Shown here one piece after another: positions 11,101-20,202 of a DNA stretch of 64,000 nt. The position numbers and the translations under genes were made by a program. The first letter of the stretch is position 1. Each line of letters begins with the position of its first letter. This DNA comes from Watersipora subatra (lineage: Eukaryota; Bryozoa; Gymnolaemata; Cheilostomatida; Watersiporidae), in the NCBI RefSeq assembly GCF_963576615.1, contig NC_088714.1, positions 65,418,667 through 65,482,666 of the forward strand, written 5' to 3'. Below the pieces are notes generated by a model. The model was not told the DNA's origin, ran no database searches, and saw only the letters and a list, made by a program, of their open reading frames with translations.

Positions 11101-14100
11101 TTAACAGATTTAGCCCAAAAGTTTATGTAGAAATAAGATAAAAACATTTGACCAGCGACCAGTCTCTGCGGTAAACTTTAGTAGAACTTAAGAACTTAGG
11201 CAACAACAGCAACTAAACATGTCATTATTTGTGCGCTCAGTCAGTTTTATTTCTATTTTTGTCTTAGTCAGTTTTATTTGTTCTTATTGATTTTATTTTT
11301 AATTTATTTTATTCTTAAGTTTTACTAAAGTTTACCGCAGAGACTGGTCTCTGGTTAAACGTTTATATCTTATTTTTCTTCATAAATTTTTGGGCTAAAT
11401 CCGTTGATTATCAATGGATCGACCGACATAATGTCACAGCCAAGCCGCATAGACAAAAGAGAACAACTCCCTTTCAGTGCAGCTGATGCATCAGGTGCAG
11501 TGCGTATTGTGACAAGCTGTAGTTTTGCTCACTTCGCTCGCCAGGGGACAACTCCGCAAAAACAACAGCTCGCCAAGACAGGCTAGACGGAGATATGAGC
11601 TGTCTCGATTAACCTGTTCAGTAAATGCAGAAAGTGACAATAAGACATTATTGCCTAAATGCCATGAGCTGATGTCAGTCAAGTCCCCACTACTAGCATC
11701 ACTGTGATCCCAAAGCTATCACATGACACCCATAGAATATATGGAATTTCCAACTACTCAACAATGCATAGGGAGAAGGAAAATATCCAACAGTCCACAG
11801 GTACATTATAGATGTTTAACAAGCCGTGAAGTACTAGTTATTGGTGAGAGGGATACAATCTGGAATGGCAATGGCGCCAGAACCATCTATGCTAGTAACC
11901 AGATTGGTGAAGACACTCCTATATAGAGCTTCCACATACCCAGCTTATTTACATAAGTAAAAGTGCGTTTACACAAGATTACGGCATTTGACCTTACAGT
12001 AAATCTTATGAAGAAAGAACTGCGAATTGGCATACGACTCGCGAATTACACAAGCAATACCTGAAGGAAGATCTGCAAGGTGGACCTAGTTTACTCTCAA
12101 CATTGGAAATAAATATCACTACGGTATTCATGTCTGGCATATTTGTTAATTGTTAAAAGTAAATTACTAGCAATGATAGTGATGTGCTAATGGAATGGTC
12201 ATGCAACAAAACTAATGAATGGGAAAAGTGTAACAGCTAAAAAAGTTGTTATTGGAGTTCTGCTGAGGACCACTTTTACTATTGACGTAGCACCCAGCTC
12301 ACTACATAAAGTATTTGCTGATAAAATCATCTAATAATGTGAACACTATGATAACGAAATAAGCAAACTTTACATTGTGCAACAGAAAATAAACCAGAAA
12401 GAACTACGGCTACTAAAAAGATAGATGGAGATATGTTGCACAAAAAGCTGTCGACGACAATCAACGATTCCCTGTATAGGTTCCCACCAAGTGCTAGAAA
12501 GCACGGAAAAATAGCTACATGTGATAGACATTCACATAAGTCTATCACACAATTAGTATCTCTCCCGTACATGAGTATTACGAGAGATTGATAGCTAAGG
12601 CTATTACTGATGCGTCGATGGAGGAACCTTACCGTTTGAAGTCCCAACAACATATGACAAAATTCAAAGAAATTAACTGAATAAACGGGTCTAGCAACTC
12701 TACTAAACTAAGCTGCATGTAGTTTGCGCATTATTATTTTATATGGCTGTTGAATGCAAGAAATAATGGAATTTGACAAATTAAATCATGGAAGTCATTA
12801 ACACTGAAAATTAGGTTCACCAGCAATTTGATTTGTAATGCAATACCCAGACAATTTACGTGAGCAAAAATGAGTGAAAAAATCACATGTATCAAAAAAT
12901 TATAAAAAATTCAAAAAATAAATTTAGGTTTAAAACACTGGAATTTGTCATAAAAAATCCAATTTATCAAAAAATCATAAACAAAAAAATTAATTTAAAT
13001 TGAAAAGATCAAATTTTTTTCGGAAACATCTTTTTCAGCCTGCTTGTAGCTATATTTTCAACTTTGATCATGCTTTTCATTGGCTATCACCTCGCACACT
13101 CTCTTCCGCATTGAAAAGAACAACAGCAAGAGAGGAAAGAACTAAATTTACTTGAATACTCGAAGCAGACAACGTGGTGCGATGCATGTTTGCATAAATA
13201 ACAACAACCATAGTAAAGCCAATAACTAAGAACATGTAAAAACGAGTTTCAGAGAGTGAAATTCTCCATCAAATCACATGTTACGCGGTTCAAGTTAAGT
13301 GGTTCTAGTTTTCAAACTTATCTGAAATCCAGTAACACTACCATGAAAGCCCACCACTTCCCATTACTCATCTGAAATCTAGTGACACTTACATGAAAGC
13401 CCACCACCTCCCTTTACTAGATATAAAACCTTAAAACACGAACAAGTTTTCCACTTCTCATTTCAGCTTTATGTTGAATGGTAAGTTGATACAGCAACAT
13501 TGGCAAATGTAGTAAATGTACACCAACACATTGGTTACATGTAGTAAGTGTCCAAAGACACATTGGCTAATGTAGTAAATGTCCAAAGACACATTGGCTA
13601 ATGTAGTAAGTGTCCAAAGACACATTGGCTATATGTAGTAAGTGTCCAAAGACACATTGGCTACATGTAGTAAGTGTCCAAAGACACATTGGCTATATGT
13701 AGTAAGTGTCCAAAGACACATTGGCTAATGTAGTAAATGTCCAAAGACACATTGGCTAATGTAGTAAGTGTCCAAAGACACATTGGCTGATGTAGTAAAT
13801 GTCCAGATACACATTGGCTACATGTAGTAAGTGCCCAAAGACACATTGGCTATATGTAGTAAGTGTCCAAAGACACATTGGCTAATGTAGTAAATGTCCA
13901 AAGACACATTGACTATATGTAGTAAGTGTCCAAAGACACATTGGCTGATGTAGTAAATGTCCAAAGACACATTGGCTACATGTAGTAAGTGCCCAAAGAC
14001 ACATTGGCTATATGTAGTAAGTGTCCAAAGACACATTGGCTATATGAAGTAAGTGTCCAAAGACACATTGACTATGTAGTAAGTGCCCAAAGACACATTG

Positions 14101-17100
14101 GCTAATGTAGTAAGTGTCCAAAGACACATTGGCTAATGCAGTAAATGTCCAAAGACACATTGGCTACATGTAGTAAGTGCCCAAAGACACATTGGCTACA
14201 TGTAGTAAGTGTCCAAAGACACATTGGCTAATGTAGTAAGTGTCCAAAGACACATTGACTAATGTAGTAAGTGTCCAAAGACACATTGGCTAATGTAGTA
14301 AGTGTCCAAAGACACATTGGCTACATGTAGTAAGTGTCCAAAGACACATTGGCTAATGTAGTAAATGTCCAAAGACACATTGGCTACATGTAGTAAGTGT
14401 CCAAAGACACATTGGCTAATGTAGTAAATGTCCAAAGACACATTGGCTAATGTAGTAAGTGTCCAAAGACACATTGGCTAATGTAGTAAGTGTCCAAAGA
14501 CACATTGGCTAATGTAGTAAGTGTCCAAAGACACATTGGCTAATGTAGTAAGTGTCCAAAGACACATTGGCTATATGTAGTAAGTGCCCAAAGACACATT
14601 GGCTAATGTAGTAAGTGTCCAAAGACACATTGGCTATATGTAGTAAGTGTCCAAAGACACATTGGCTAATGTAGTAAATGTCCAAAGACACATTGGCTAA
14701 TGTAGTAAATGTCCAAAGACACATTGGCTAATGTAGTAAGTGTCCAAAGACACATTGGCTAATGTAGTAAATGTCCAAAGACACATTGACTATATGTAGT
14801 AAGTGCCCAAAGACACATTGGCTAATGTAGTAAGTGTCCAAAGACACATTGGCTATATGAAGTGAGTGTAAAAAGACACATTGGCTAATGTAGTAAGTGT
14901 CCAAAGACACATTGACTATATGTAGTAAGTGTCCAAAGACATATTGGCTATATGTAGTAAATGTCCAAAGACACATTGGCTATATGAAGTGAGTGTAAAA
15001 AGACACATTGGCTAATGTAGTAAGTGTCCAAAGACACATTGACTATATGTAGTAAGTGTCCAAAGACATATTGGCTATATGTAGTAAATGTCCAAAGACA
15101 CATTGGCTAATGTAGTAAGTGTCCAAAGACACATTGGCTATATGTAGTAAGTGCCCAAAGACACATTGGCTATATGTAGTAAATGTCCAAAGACACATTG
15201 GCTAATGTAGTAAGTGTCCAAAGACACATTGGCTAATGTAGTAAATGTCCAAAGACACATTGGCTAATGTAGTAAGTGTCCAAAGACACATTGGCTAATG
15301 TAGTAAGTGTCCAAAGACACATTGGCTATATGTAGTAAGTGTCCAAAGACACATTGGCTATATGAAGTGAGTGTAAAAAGACACATTGGCTAATGTAGTA
15401 AGTGTCCAAAGACACATTGACTATATGTAGTAAGTGTCCAAAGACATATTGGCTATATGTAGTAAATGTCCAAAGACACATTGGCTAATGTAGTAAGTGT
15501 CCAAAGACACATTGGCTAATGTAGTAAATGTCCAAAGACACATTGACTATATGTAGTAAGTGCCCAAAGACACATTGGCTATATGTAGTAAGTGCCCAAA
15601 GACACATTGGCTAATGTAGTAAGTGTCCAAAGACACATTGGCTAATGTAGTAAATGTCCAAAGACACATTGGCTAATGTAGTAAGTGTCCAAAGACACAT
15701 TGGCTAATGTAGTAAATGTCCAAAGACACATTGGCTAATGTAGTAAGTGTCCAAAGACACATTGGCTAATGTAGTAAGTGTCCAAAGACACATTGGCTAC
15801 ATGTAGTAAGTGTCCAAAGACACATTGGCTATATGTAGTAAGTGTCCAAAGACACATTGGCTATATGAAGTGAGTGTAAAAAGACACATTGGCTAATGTA
15901 GTAAGTGTCCAAAGACACATTGACTATATGTAGTAAGTGTCCAAAGACATATTGGCTATATGTAGTAAATGTCCAAAGACACATTGGCTAATGTAGTAAG
16001 TGTCCAAAGACACATTGGCTAATGTAGTAAATGTCCAAAGACACATTGGCTAATGTAGTAAGTGTCCAAAGACACATTGGCTAATGTAGTAAGTGTCCAA
16101 AGACACATTGGCTACATGTAGTAAGTGTCCAAAGACACATTGGCTATATGTAGTAAGTGTCCAAAGACACATTGGCTATATGAAGTGAGTGTAAAAAGAC
16201 ACATTGGCTAATGTAGTAAGTGTCCAAAGACACATTGACTATATGTAGTAAGTGTCCAAAGACATATTGGCTACATGTAGTACATGCTTTCCCATTATCC
16301 AACTTGCAATACTCGTCAAGATTCTACATGGATTAAATGACTTGTTTATTTAATCAGCAAACTTGCTGTGAATCAGTCCTTCCTAGCAGTACAGGCTACT
16401 AGTACCAACTACTAGTAATGGTGGATAGACTTGTGTTGGTACAAGGTAAGACCTTGCAAATATAATGCTCAGAATAGGAAATCAGATGAGTTTGAGGTGG
16501 TAAGAGATGCTGCAGTAGCCAGTCCTGCTATTAGTTCGACTCTTACAACATGAAATCAAACGCTCCGAGGAAAATGGAAAAGTGAAATCCCCTAATTGCT
16601 TAACTATTGGACTACTGATATGCAATTAAATTTGAAAGAGCATAAGCACTTTTTCTTTTGTTTGTGAAACCTAAAATCATGACACCAAATTCAACATGAA
16701 ACTCAATGATAATTTTGCACAATGTATAAGCAAAAAGAGCATGTATCCCATGTAAAGTACAATACTTACTGACATTCCATGTAAGATACAGTACTTACTG
16801 ATATCCCATGTAAGGTACAGTACTTACTGATATCCCATGTAAGGTACAGTACTTACTGGTATCCCATGTAAGGTACAGTACTTACTGATACCCCATGTAA
16901 GATACAGTACTTACTGATATCCCATGTAAGGTACAGTACTTACTGGTATCCCATGTAAGGTACAGTACTTACTGGTATCCCATGTAAGGTACAGTACTTA
17001 CTGGTATCCCATGTAAAATACAACACTTACTGGTATCCCATGTAAAATACAGCACTTACTGGTATCGCATGTAAAGTACAGCACTTACTGGTATCCCATG

Positions 17101-20100
17101 TAAAATACAGCACTTACTGGTATCCCATGTGTGGCCAGCTTTCAAAGGTGGCGAGACGCGCAGCCTCGCTATACATGAGAGCCCTGTCTAGTGGCACCGG
17201 TGTATCTATATGAAACTCTGGAGCATAATATCCGCTACGTTCAGTCATGGCAGCTGCTATAGGTAGAGCAGTAGAGTTGTCTCCTTTCGTCTTCAGCTGC
17301 ATCATGATATGTTGAAAGACGTATAGAAAGACATTCTGTGAGTGTTCCAGGGTTATCGTAGCCCACTAAAACACAAGACAAATAAATAAGAGTCATAATC
17401 ACAGTAGAAAAGCATCAGAAGCAGGCATGATTTTCATAGATAGCAAAGTACTAACAGTCTAGGTTTAGAAAGACGACTAGTCTAATAACGATTGGTCTAA
17501 TAAAGATTGGTCTAATGACGATTGGTCCAATGACGATTGGTCCAATGACGATTGGTCCAATGACGATTGGTCCAATGACGATTGGTCTAATGACGATTAG
17601 TTTAATGACGATTAGTTTGATGACGATTAGTCTGATGACGATTAGTCTGATGACGATTAGTCTGATGACGATTAGTCTGATGACGATTAGTCTGATGACG
17701 ATTAGTGTAATGACGACTGGTCTAATGTCGACTGGTCTAACATAAACTCATCTAATAGTATGATTGGTCCAACTGCATTATTGGTCAAATGACGATCAGC
17801 CCAAATATACAGATTTGTCTAATTACCGTGATGAATTTCTTTATTCCAGCTAACCCTATTTTTCATGTTATCGTTAGAAAAACTTCGAAGCATGGCATCG
17901 ACGGTTAGAGATATTAGTAGGCTCTGTACATGTTGAAATTTTTTAGTTAATTTCTAAAAATAAAACAATGGAGTTGAATTTTGTATTTTGAAAGCTTTTC
18001 TGTACCCAAAAATTGCCTGGATTTACATTTAATCTAATAAAATTTCCGCCATTTTAACTCGAGTGTACTGAATGCAAGTCTTTTCTATCATAGTCTTTAC
18101 ATCAATTTTAGAATGATCGAAATTGTACATTGGGCAAACCAGATTTATACTGAATGTCTTTGGACGAATTGGTCTATTAAACCAATTGGACTTTAGACCA
18201 ATTGGTGTTAGACCAATCTGTATAAGTCCAATTGGTGTAAGTTAGACCAATTGCACCGAACCCCTTAGAATTATCGATAAGAATAATGGCATGAGACCGA
18301 CAGAGATTTACAATTACAAATAAGTATCTTACTTTAGCTTTTTTCTGATTGTCCTCCTCAGGTCTCGATGCTTCCACTGCTTGTTTGATTTTTTCAACTA
18401 CTTCATCCATTTTATCCACTTTAAGGATATCATGGGATTGAATCCCTTTAAGTAATATCTCAGCCTGCAAACACACCAATACACTAGCTATAAGTCAGTA
18501 TTAAACAGGTTGAAACAACCTACTTGATTAAGGTGACATGATGTTAAATACTAAGACTATTCAAAGCAACCTGCAGCTGTTTCTTGGAACATTCACAATA
18601 ACATATAACGACGTGTCGGAAAACATATCCAGCAACTTCTACCCTACAGAATAAAAATATTCGATAGATTTAATAATTTGCGATTTCGCGAACAGTCGAT
18701 TCCGCTACTTATTAAATTTTGCGAATAATTAGTTCTATTTTTAAACACAAGAAAGAATAACTACTGCCTCAAATTAAAAACTAGTCGCGAGGCAGAAGTA
18801 GTAAACGTAGCAGAGTTTCAATTTTTTTTAAATCATCGCAAGGGCTTTGACTTAACCCCATTGTCAATGCATCACACTTCTTTACGAAATTATTCAAGGT
18901 TGTCTCAAGTTATTCTGAATTTGACACGGCATCATCATCAAAATAATTCTCCTGCAGTTCTTCACATTGAAAAAACTCAACTTCCCACAAGTTGTTGGTT
19001 CACCAAAGGTCTCCAAATCGATGAACATTCATGAGAATCTCTGGATGAAGCCAAAAATTTATAGCTTAGCATGATCGACATAAAATTCTTAGCTAAACAG
19101 AAACCTAAACAAGTGGCATACGCAAGTGAAGGTTTTACTTTATTGCTAGCAGCTTTCATTGATTAATTTATTCGCAAATATGTTCATCCGCGAATATGTT
19201 TGAAAAACAATTCTCGCGAAATTTAACTCTACGAATAATTTCATCCTGTAGGGTATATTAGATGTCAAAGATATACCCAGCATTTTGGGATAAACTTCGC
19301 ATGAGCAATAAAAAACAGATTCAATTGAAGAATTGTGCAAACAGAGAACATACATCTGAGAGAGGAAGCTCCAACTGGATGACATCTGTTACTTTTGGAT
19401 CCTTGATTTTTGGTTTTAAGGCAGTGTCAAGCAAGTATGCTCCATTCAAATCTTTTCTCAATGTCATATATTCTCCATCACTAATGAATAAGCCATCTTT
19501 CTCTTGAATGTATTTGCAAGTGAGACATTGTGCTTCGGTAGCTACAACATTTACAAAAACTGCAGACTTCAATCTTTAATCATATCTTATAGAATGTGCA
19601 TTAACATGCAAAGAGAAAAATAGGTTTGAAAACTAACGAATGGTCAAGTTTATGTCTCGATTGAGTGAATTATGAATTTGCTAGTTGTTAAAACAATGGT
19701 AACATCGTAATTACAACGACCACGAGCTTCATGACCTAATCAGTAGTAAATACAAATCAAATAATAATATCAGACTAAAAACGCATTCATGGCTAGTTGT
19801 CTACAAAAAGCTCTTTCCAACCGGAGTATAAATTAGTATTGTATAGCAAGCTTTTTATGAAGATTACACAGAAAACGTTAGGAATAATGAAATTAATTAA
19901 ATTCAACGTATCACATACTTAATTATTATTCGTTTAAACAACAGCTCCAACAATATACCATTCATCACACAATTAATAATCGTCATTGTACCAATTTTTT
20001 CTGTACAATGACCATATAACTAACCAATATCCGATTTCTTTAGCAACGTTGAAGATGTTGAATCGTACACTTTTATGCCAGAGTCACAGGACGTAACAAA

Positions 20101-20202
20101 TAGCAAATTTAATTTCTGGTGGTACTCCACTCCACTTAGGTTACTACCAGCATAGTAGTATCCATCAGTGGAGACACGCCATTGCGACCCACGATCTGTC
20201 AT
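2011..20202 (-). CDS. BIRC6: BIRC6 (BRUCE/Apollon), 5' part, ten coding exons
   Basis: BIRC6 is a giant cytoplasmic/trans-Golgi protein with an N-terminal BIR domain and a C-terminal ubiquitin-conjugating (UBC) domain; it binds and ubiquitinates caspases, SMAC and autophagy factors. Only the N-terminal third of its architecture can be here: about 572 codons in ten exons, read right to left (20025-20202, 19354-19541, 18333-18464, 17118-17365, 10161-10404, 6963-7095, about 6657-6880, 3778-3866, 2340-2477, 2011-2152). Exons 1-5 match vertebrate BIRC6 in order, and all their junction phases agree. Exons 8-10 also join in phase. The exon 6/7 junction is uncertain. The UBC end lies beyond position 1. 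Introns hold most of the arrays and transposons in the first 20 kb. Family assignment is firm for exons 1-5 and good for 6 and 8-10. Confidence 0.93.
2340..2477 (-). CDS. BIRC6: BIRC6 exon 9
   Basis: Acceptor TCTTAG|C and donor TG|GTAAGA, entering and leaving in phase 2. The encoded EALAEAIYLEQHY segment and the final THTIEIPE strand align loosely with the vertebrate segment that runs from YIQQFADAAANL to TLVQCLRLP. Confidence 0.68.
2560..2790 (-). repeat. tRNA-derived SINE-like repeat
   Basis: On the minus strand it has a B-box-like GAGTTCAAATCC and, downstream, a GCTGGACATAC ... GACAGACA-type tail. The same arrangement recurs on the plus strand at 34890-35085. Located in BIRC6 intron 8. 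No product expected. Confidence 0.5.
2824..3419. repeat. unclassified dispersed repeat, copy A
   Basis: Shares several blocks with 4524-6374: a TTACGACGCCCC start, a TAGTAAACTAAAT block, ACGTCTGTCTCGAAGGT, and GCATTAGATAATTACTATGG near the end. Copy A has no insertion where copy B carries the hAT-type element, so it serves as an empty-site paralogue. In BIRC6 intron 8. Class unknown; no coding capacity. Confidence 0.75.
3605..3645. repeat. short dispersed-repeat terminus
   Basis: ACCCGGGCAACGCCGG followed by CAGCTAGTA resembles a terminal motif seen in many invertebrate dispersed repeats. The rest of the element is not recognisable. Low confidence. Confidence 0.3.
3778..3866 (-). CDS. BIRC6: BIRC6 exon 8
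   Basis: A 29-codon exon plus two bases with acceptor TTTTAG|ATG and donor AG|GTATGT. Entry phase 0 and exit phase 2 agree with exons 7 and 9. The product is short and acidic at its end (VDLDDAY). Similarity to vertebrate BIRC6 is too weak to use; support is from splice sites and phase. Confidence 0.6.
4524..6374. repeat. unclassified dispersed repeat, copy B, interrupted
   Basis: Second copy of the 2824-3419 family, in BIRC6 intron 7. It is split after CTCCATATG by the hAT-type element at 5008-6111 and resumes with TGTACATTGTAATG, which aligns with the uninterrupted copy A. Confidence 0.75.
5008..6111. mobile_element. non-autonomous hAT-type transposon
   Basis: 1104 bp with inverted ends TAGTGCTGGGCAC and a perfect 8-bp target duplication GTACGCAC at 5000-5007 and 6112-6119, the hallmark of hAT insertion. 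Both ends are rich in CGGGT/ACCCG motifs. There is no transposase; the longest frame (65 codons, minus strand) is low-complexity. A short run of GATAG-type repeats lies at about 5510-5565. Confidence 0.9.
6395..6416. repeat. poly-G run (22 G)
   Basis: An uninterrupted run of G in an AT-rich intron. It may form a G-quadruplex or may be a sequencing/assembly slippage point; the exact length should not be trusted. Confidence 0.9.
6657..6902 (-). CDS. BIRC6: probable BIRC6 exon 7, lineage-specific sequence
   Basis: Open stretch of up to 82 codons ending at a good donor (AAC|GTATGT, phase 0) that fits exon 8. The 5' edge is unsure: the strongest acceptor (TGATAG|ACC at 6904-6903) does not match the phase of exon 6, while an AG at 6882-6881 does and would start the exon at 6880. 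I recognise no vertebrate counterpart. The composition looks like beta-strand protein sequence, consistent with propeller blades. Confidence 0.6.
6963..7095 (-). CDS. BIRC6: BIRC6 exon 6
   Basis: Enters in phase 0 (acceptor CTAG|CTG), matching the end of exon 5, and encodes about 44 residues. A SVFLAIAKPDENSVKMYSM stretch resembles the propeller blade that follows the BIR domain in vertebrate BIRC6. The donor is most likely CGT|GTAAGT; a GTGTAA site two bases earlier is possible and would change the phase. Confidence 0.7.
7332..7377. repeat. perfect-stem hairpin in BIRC6 intron 5
   Basis: Two 19-base arms (TGAAAGGATGTTACAAAAC and its near-reverse complement, one mismatch) separated by an 8-base loop. 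Probably the remnant of a foldback insertion; a role in RNA folding cannot be judged. Confidence 0.8.
8005..8970. mobile_element. putative non-autonomous DNA transposon
   Basis: Bounded by inverted 18-base ends, AGAAACCATGGTTAAGTC on the left and CTAAACCATGGTTAAGTC reversed on the right. Flanking octamers GTCGTCAC and GTGGTCAT may be a decayed target duplication. It contains a 38-bp direct duplication near 8371-8460 and no credible frame. Superfamily not assigned. Confidence 0.5.
9190..9395. repeat. dispersed repeat, copy 1 (next to 21-bp array)
   Basis: Shares GCAGGTGGGTGTT, GGTTCTCAG-like, AGACCAAATA-like and GCCAAAAA blocks in order with 33080-33285. In BIRC6 intron 5 it abuts the 21-bp tandem array. 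Confidence 0.55.
9396..9965. repeat. 21-bp minisatellite, about 27 units
   Basis: Unit ACACGCAATGACAAGTGGTAG, nearly perfect apart from G/A changes in the last units. Because 21 is divisible by three, open frames cross it on both strands (271 codons on plus, 214 and 203 on minus); these are not taken as genes. In BIRC6 intron 5. Confidence 0.97.
10161..10404 (-). CDS. BIRC6: BIRC6 exon 5 (BIR zinc core)
   Basis: Completes Gln249 and encodes residues 250-330. It holds the zinc-binding core of the BIR domain, with ligands Cys275, Cys278, His295 and Cys302 (C-x2-C ... H-x6-C) and the WSEHERH signature; all four ligands are intact. The acceptor is TTGTAG|A and the donor AAG|GTAAGT. The BIR domain normally binds IAP-binding motifs of caspases and SMAC-type partners, so an intact core argues for a functional gene. 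Confidence 0.97.
10926..11581. mobile_element. foldback element with ~280-bp inverted arms
   Basis: The left arm (about 10926-11210) is the reverse complement of the right arm (about 11300-11581), around an AT-rich centre of about 90 bp. Ends read TGTCTTGACAAACTG and, reversed, TGTCTTGGCGAGCTG. No transposase. It lies in BIRC6 intron 4 and could form a long RNA hairpin in the pre-mRNA. Confidence 0.85.
11590..13500. other. BIRC6 intron 4 sequence without recognised features
   Basis: AT-rich sequence with several A/T runs (12880-13020). No conserved frame, repeat pair or RNA gene was seen. Small open frames at 11723-11926 (plus) and 12327-12653 (minus) have no coding character. Confidence 0.6.
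13502..16282. repeat. 31/33-bp satellite array, ~2.8 kb
   Basis: Roughly 85-90 units built on GTGTCCAAAGACACATTGGC. Two length classes alternate: one with CTAATGTAG (31 bp) and one with CTACATGTAG or CTATATGTAG (33 bp). Each unit has a small internal inverted repeat, TGTC-CAAA-GACA. A longer block including GAAGTGAGTGTAAAAAG recurs several times between 14850 and 16200, showing higher-order duplication. In BIRC6 intron 4. Confidence 0.95.
16742..17128. repeat. 29-bp array carrying exon 4 splice donor
   Basis: Thirteen units of 29 bp. On the minus strand each has CATGGGATACCA|GTAAGT (or CATGGGATATCA|GTAAGT), i.e. the last 12 bases of BIRC6 exon 4 plus its donor; the unit nearest the exon is the real boundary at 17118/17117. 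All units keep AGTAAGT. Use of any copy would read CAG TAA at the old junction and stop translation before the BIR zinc core. Confidence 0.95.
17118..17365 (-). CDS. BIRC6: BIRC6 exon 4 (start of BIR domain)
   Basis: Encodes residues 167-248 plus two bases of Gln249. It opens with the conserved WAT motif. The RALMYSEAARLATFESWP segment (residues 227-244) is the first helix of the BIR domain and is nearly identical to vertebrate BIRC6. The donor is TACCA|GTAAGT. Immediately downstream in the intron the last 12 exon bases and this donor are repeated in a 29-bp tandem array (separate entry). Confidence 0.95.
17475..17760. repeat. 15-bp minisatellite, about 18 units
   Basis: Unit TGACGATTGGTCTAA with variants (TTAGTCTGA). 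It lies in BIRC6 intron 3, about 110 bp upstream of the exon 4 acceptor on the coding strand. Scattered inverted motifs of the same type (GACCAATTG) recur at 18170-18255 near exon 3, suggesting an older, larger array. Confidence 0.93.
18333..18464 (-). CDS. BIRC6: BIRC6 exon 3
   Basis: Exactly 44 codons (residues 123-166), phase 0 at both ends, with acceptor TTTGCAG|GCT and donor AAA|GTAAGA. It corresponds to the helical linker of vertebrate BIRC6 that ends just before the conserved WAT motif. It is Lys/Glu-rich and probably a short helix pair. Confidence 0.88.
19354..19541 (-). CDS. BIRC6: BIRC6 exon 2
   Basis: Encodes about residues 60-122. It contains RKDLNGAYLLDTAL followed by a VIQLELPLSD stretch, both close to vertebrate BIRC6 at the same place. 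The acceptor is TTGTAG|CT and the donor GAT|GTATGT. The phase-1 entry and phase-0 exit agree with neighbouring exons. Confidence 0.92.
20025..20202 (-). CDS. BIRC6: BIRC6 exon 1 (start codon, beta-propeller start)
   Basis: Encodes residues 1-59 plus one base. The start is the ATG at 20202-20200, preceded by an A-run. The residues from about 14 to 48 resemble the first WD-like blade of BIRC6, where a short strand pattern ending in an IKVYDSTS-type motif parallels the vertebrate IKVIDGTS. The donor is G|GTTAGT, and the phase-1 junction joins exon 2 exactly. No upstream in-frame ATG was preferred because similarity to the family begins right after this one. Confidence 0.85.

Noticed and set aside
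12327-12653. 108-codon minus-strand frame in BIRC6 intron 4
   Set aside because: No homology, not in phase with neighbouring exons, and low-complexity hydrophobic composition.
13502-16282. CRISPR-like appearance of regularly spaced repeats
   Set aside because: Units are contiguous with no unique spacers, no cas genes are nearby, and the genome is eukaryotic.
17475-17760. 15-bp array as another splice-signal satellite
   Set aside because: Unlike the 29-bp and 35-bp arrays, its unit shares no sequence with the neighbouring exon end, donor or acceptor.
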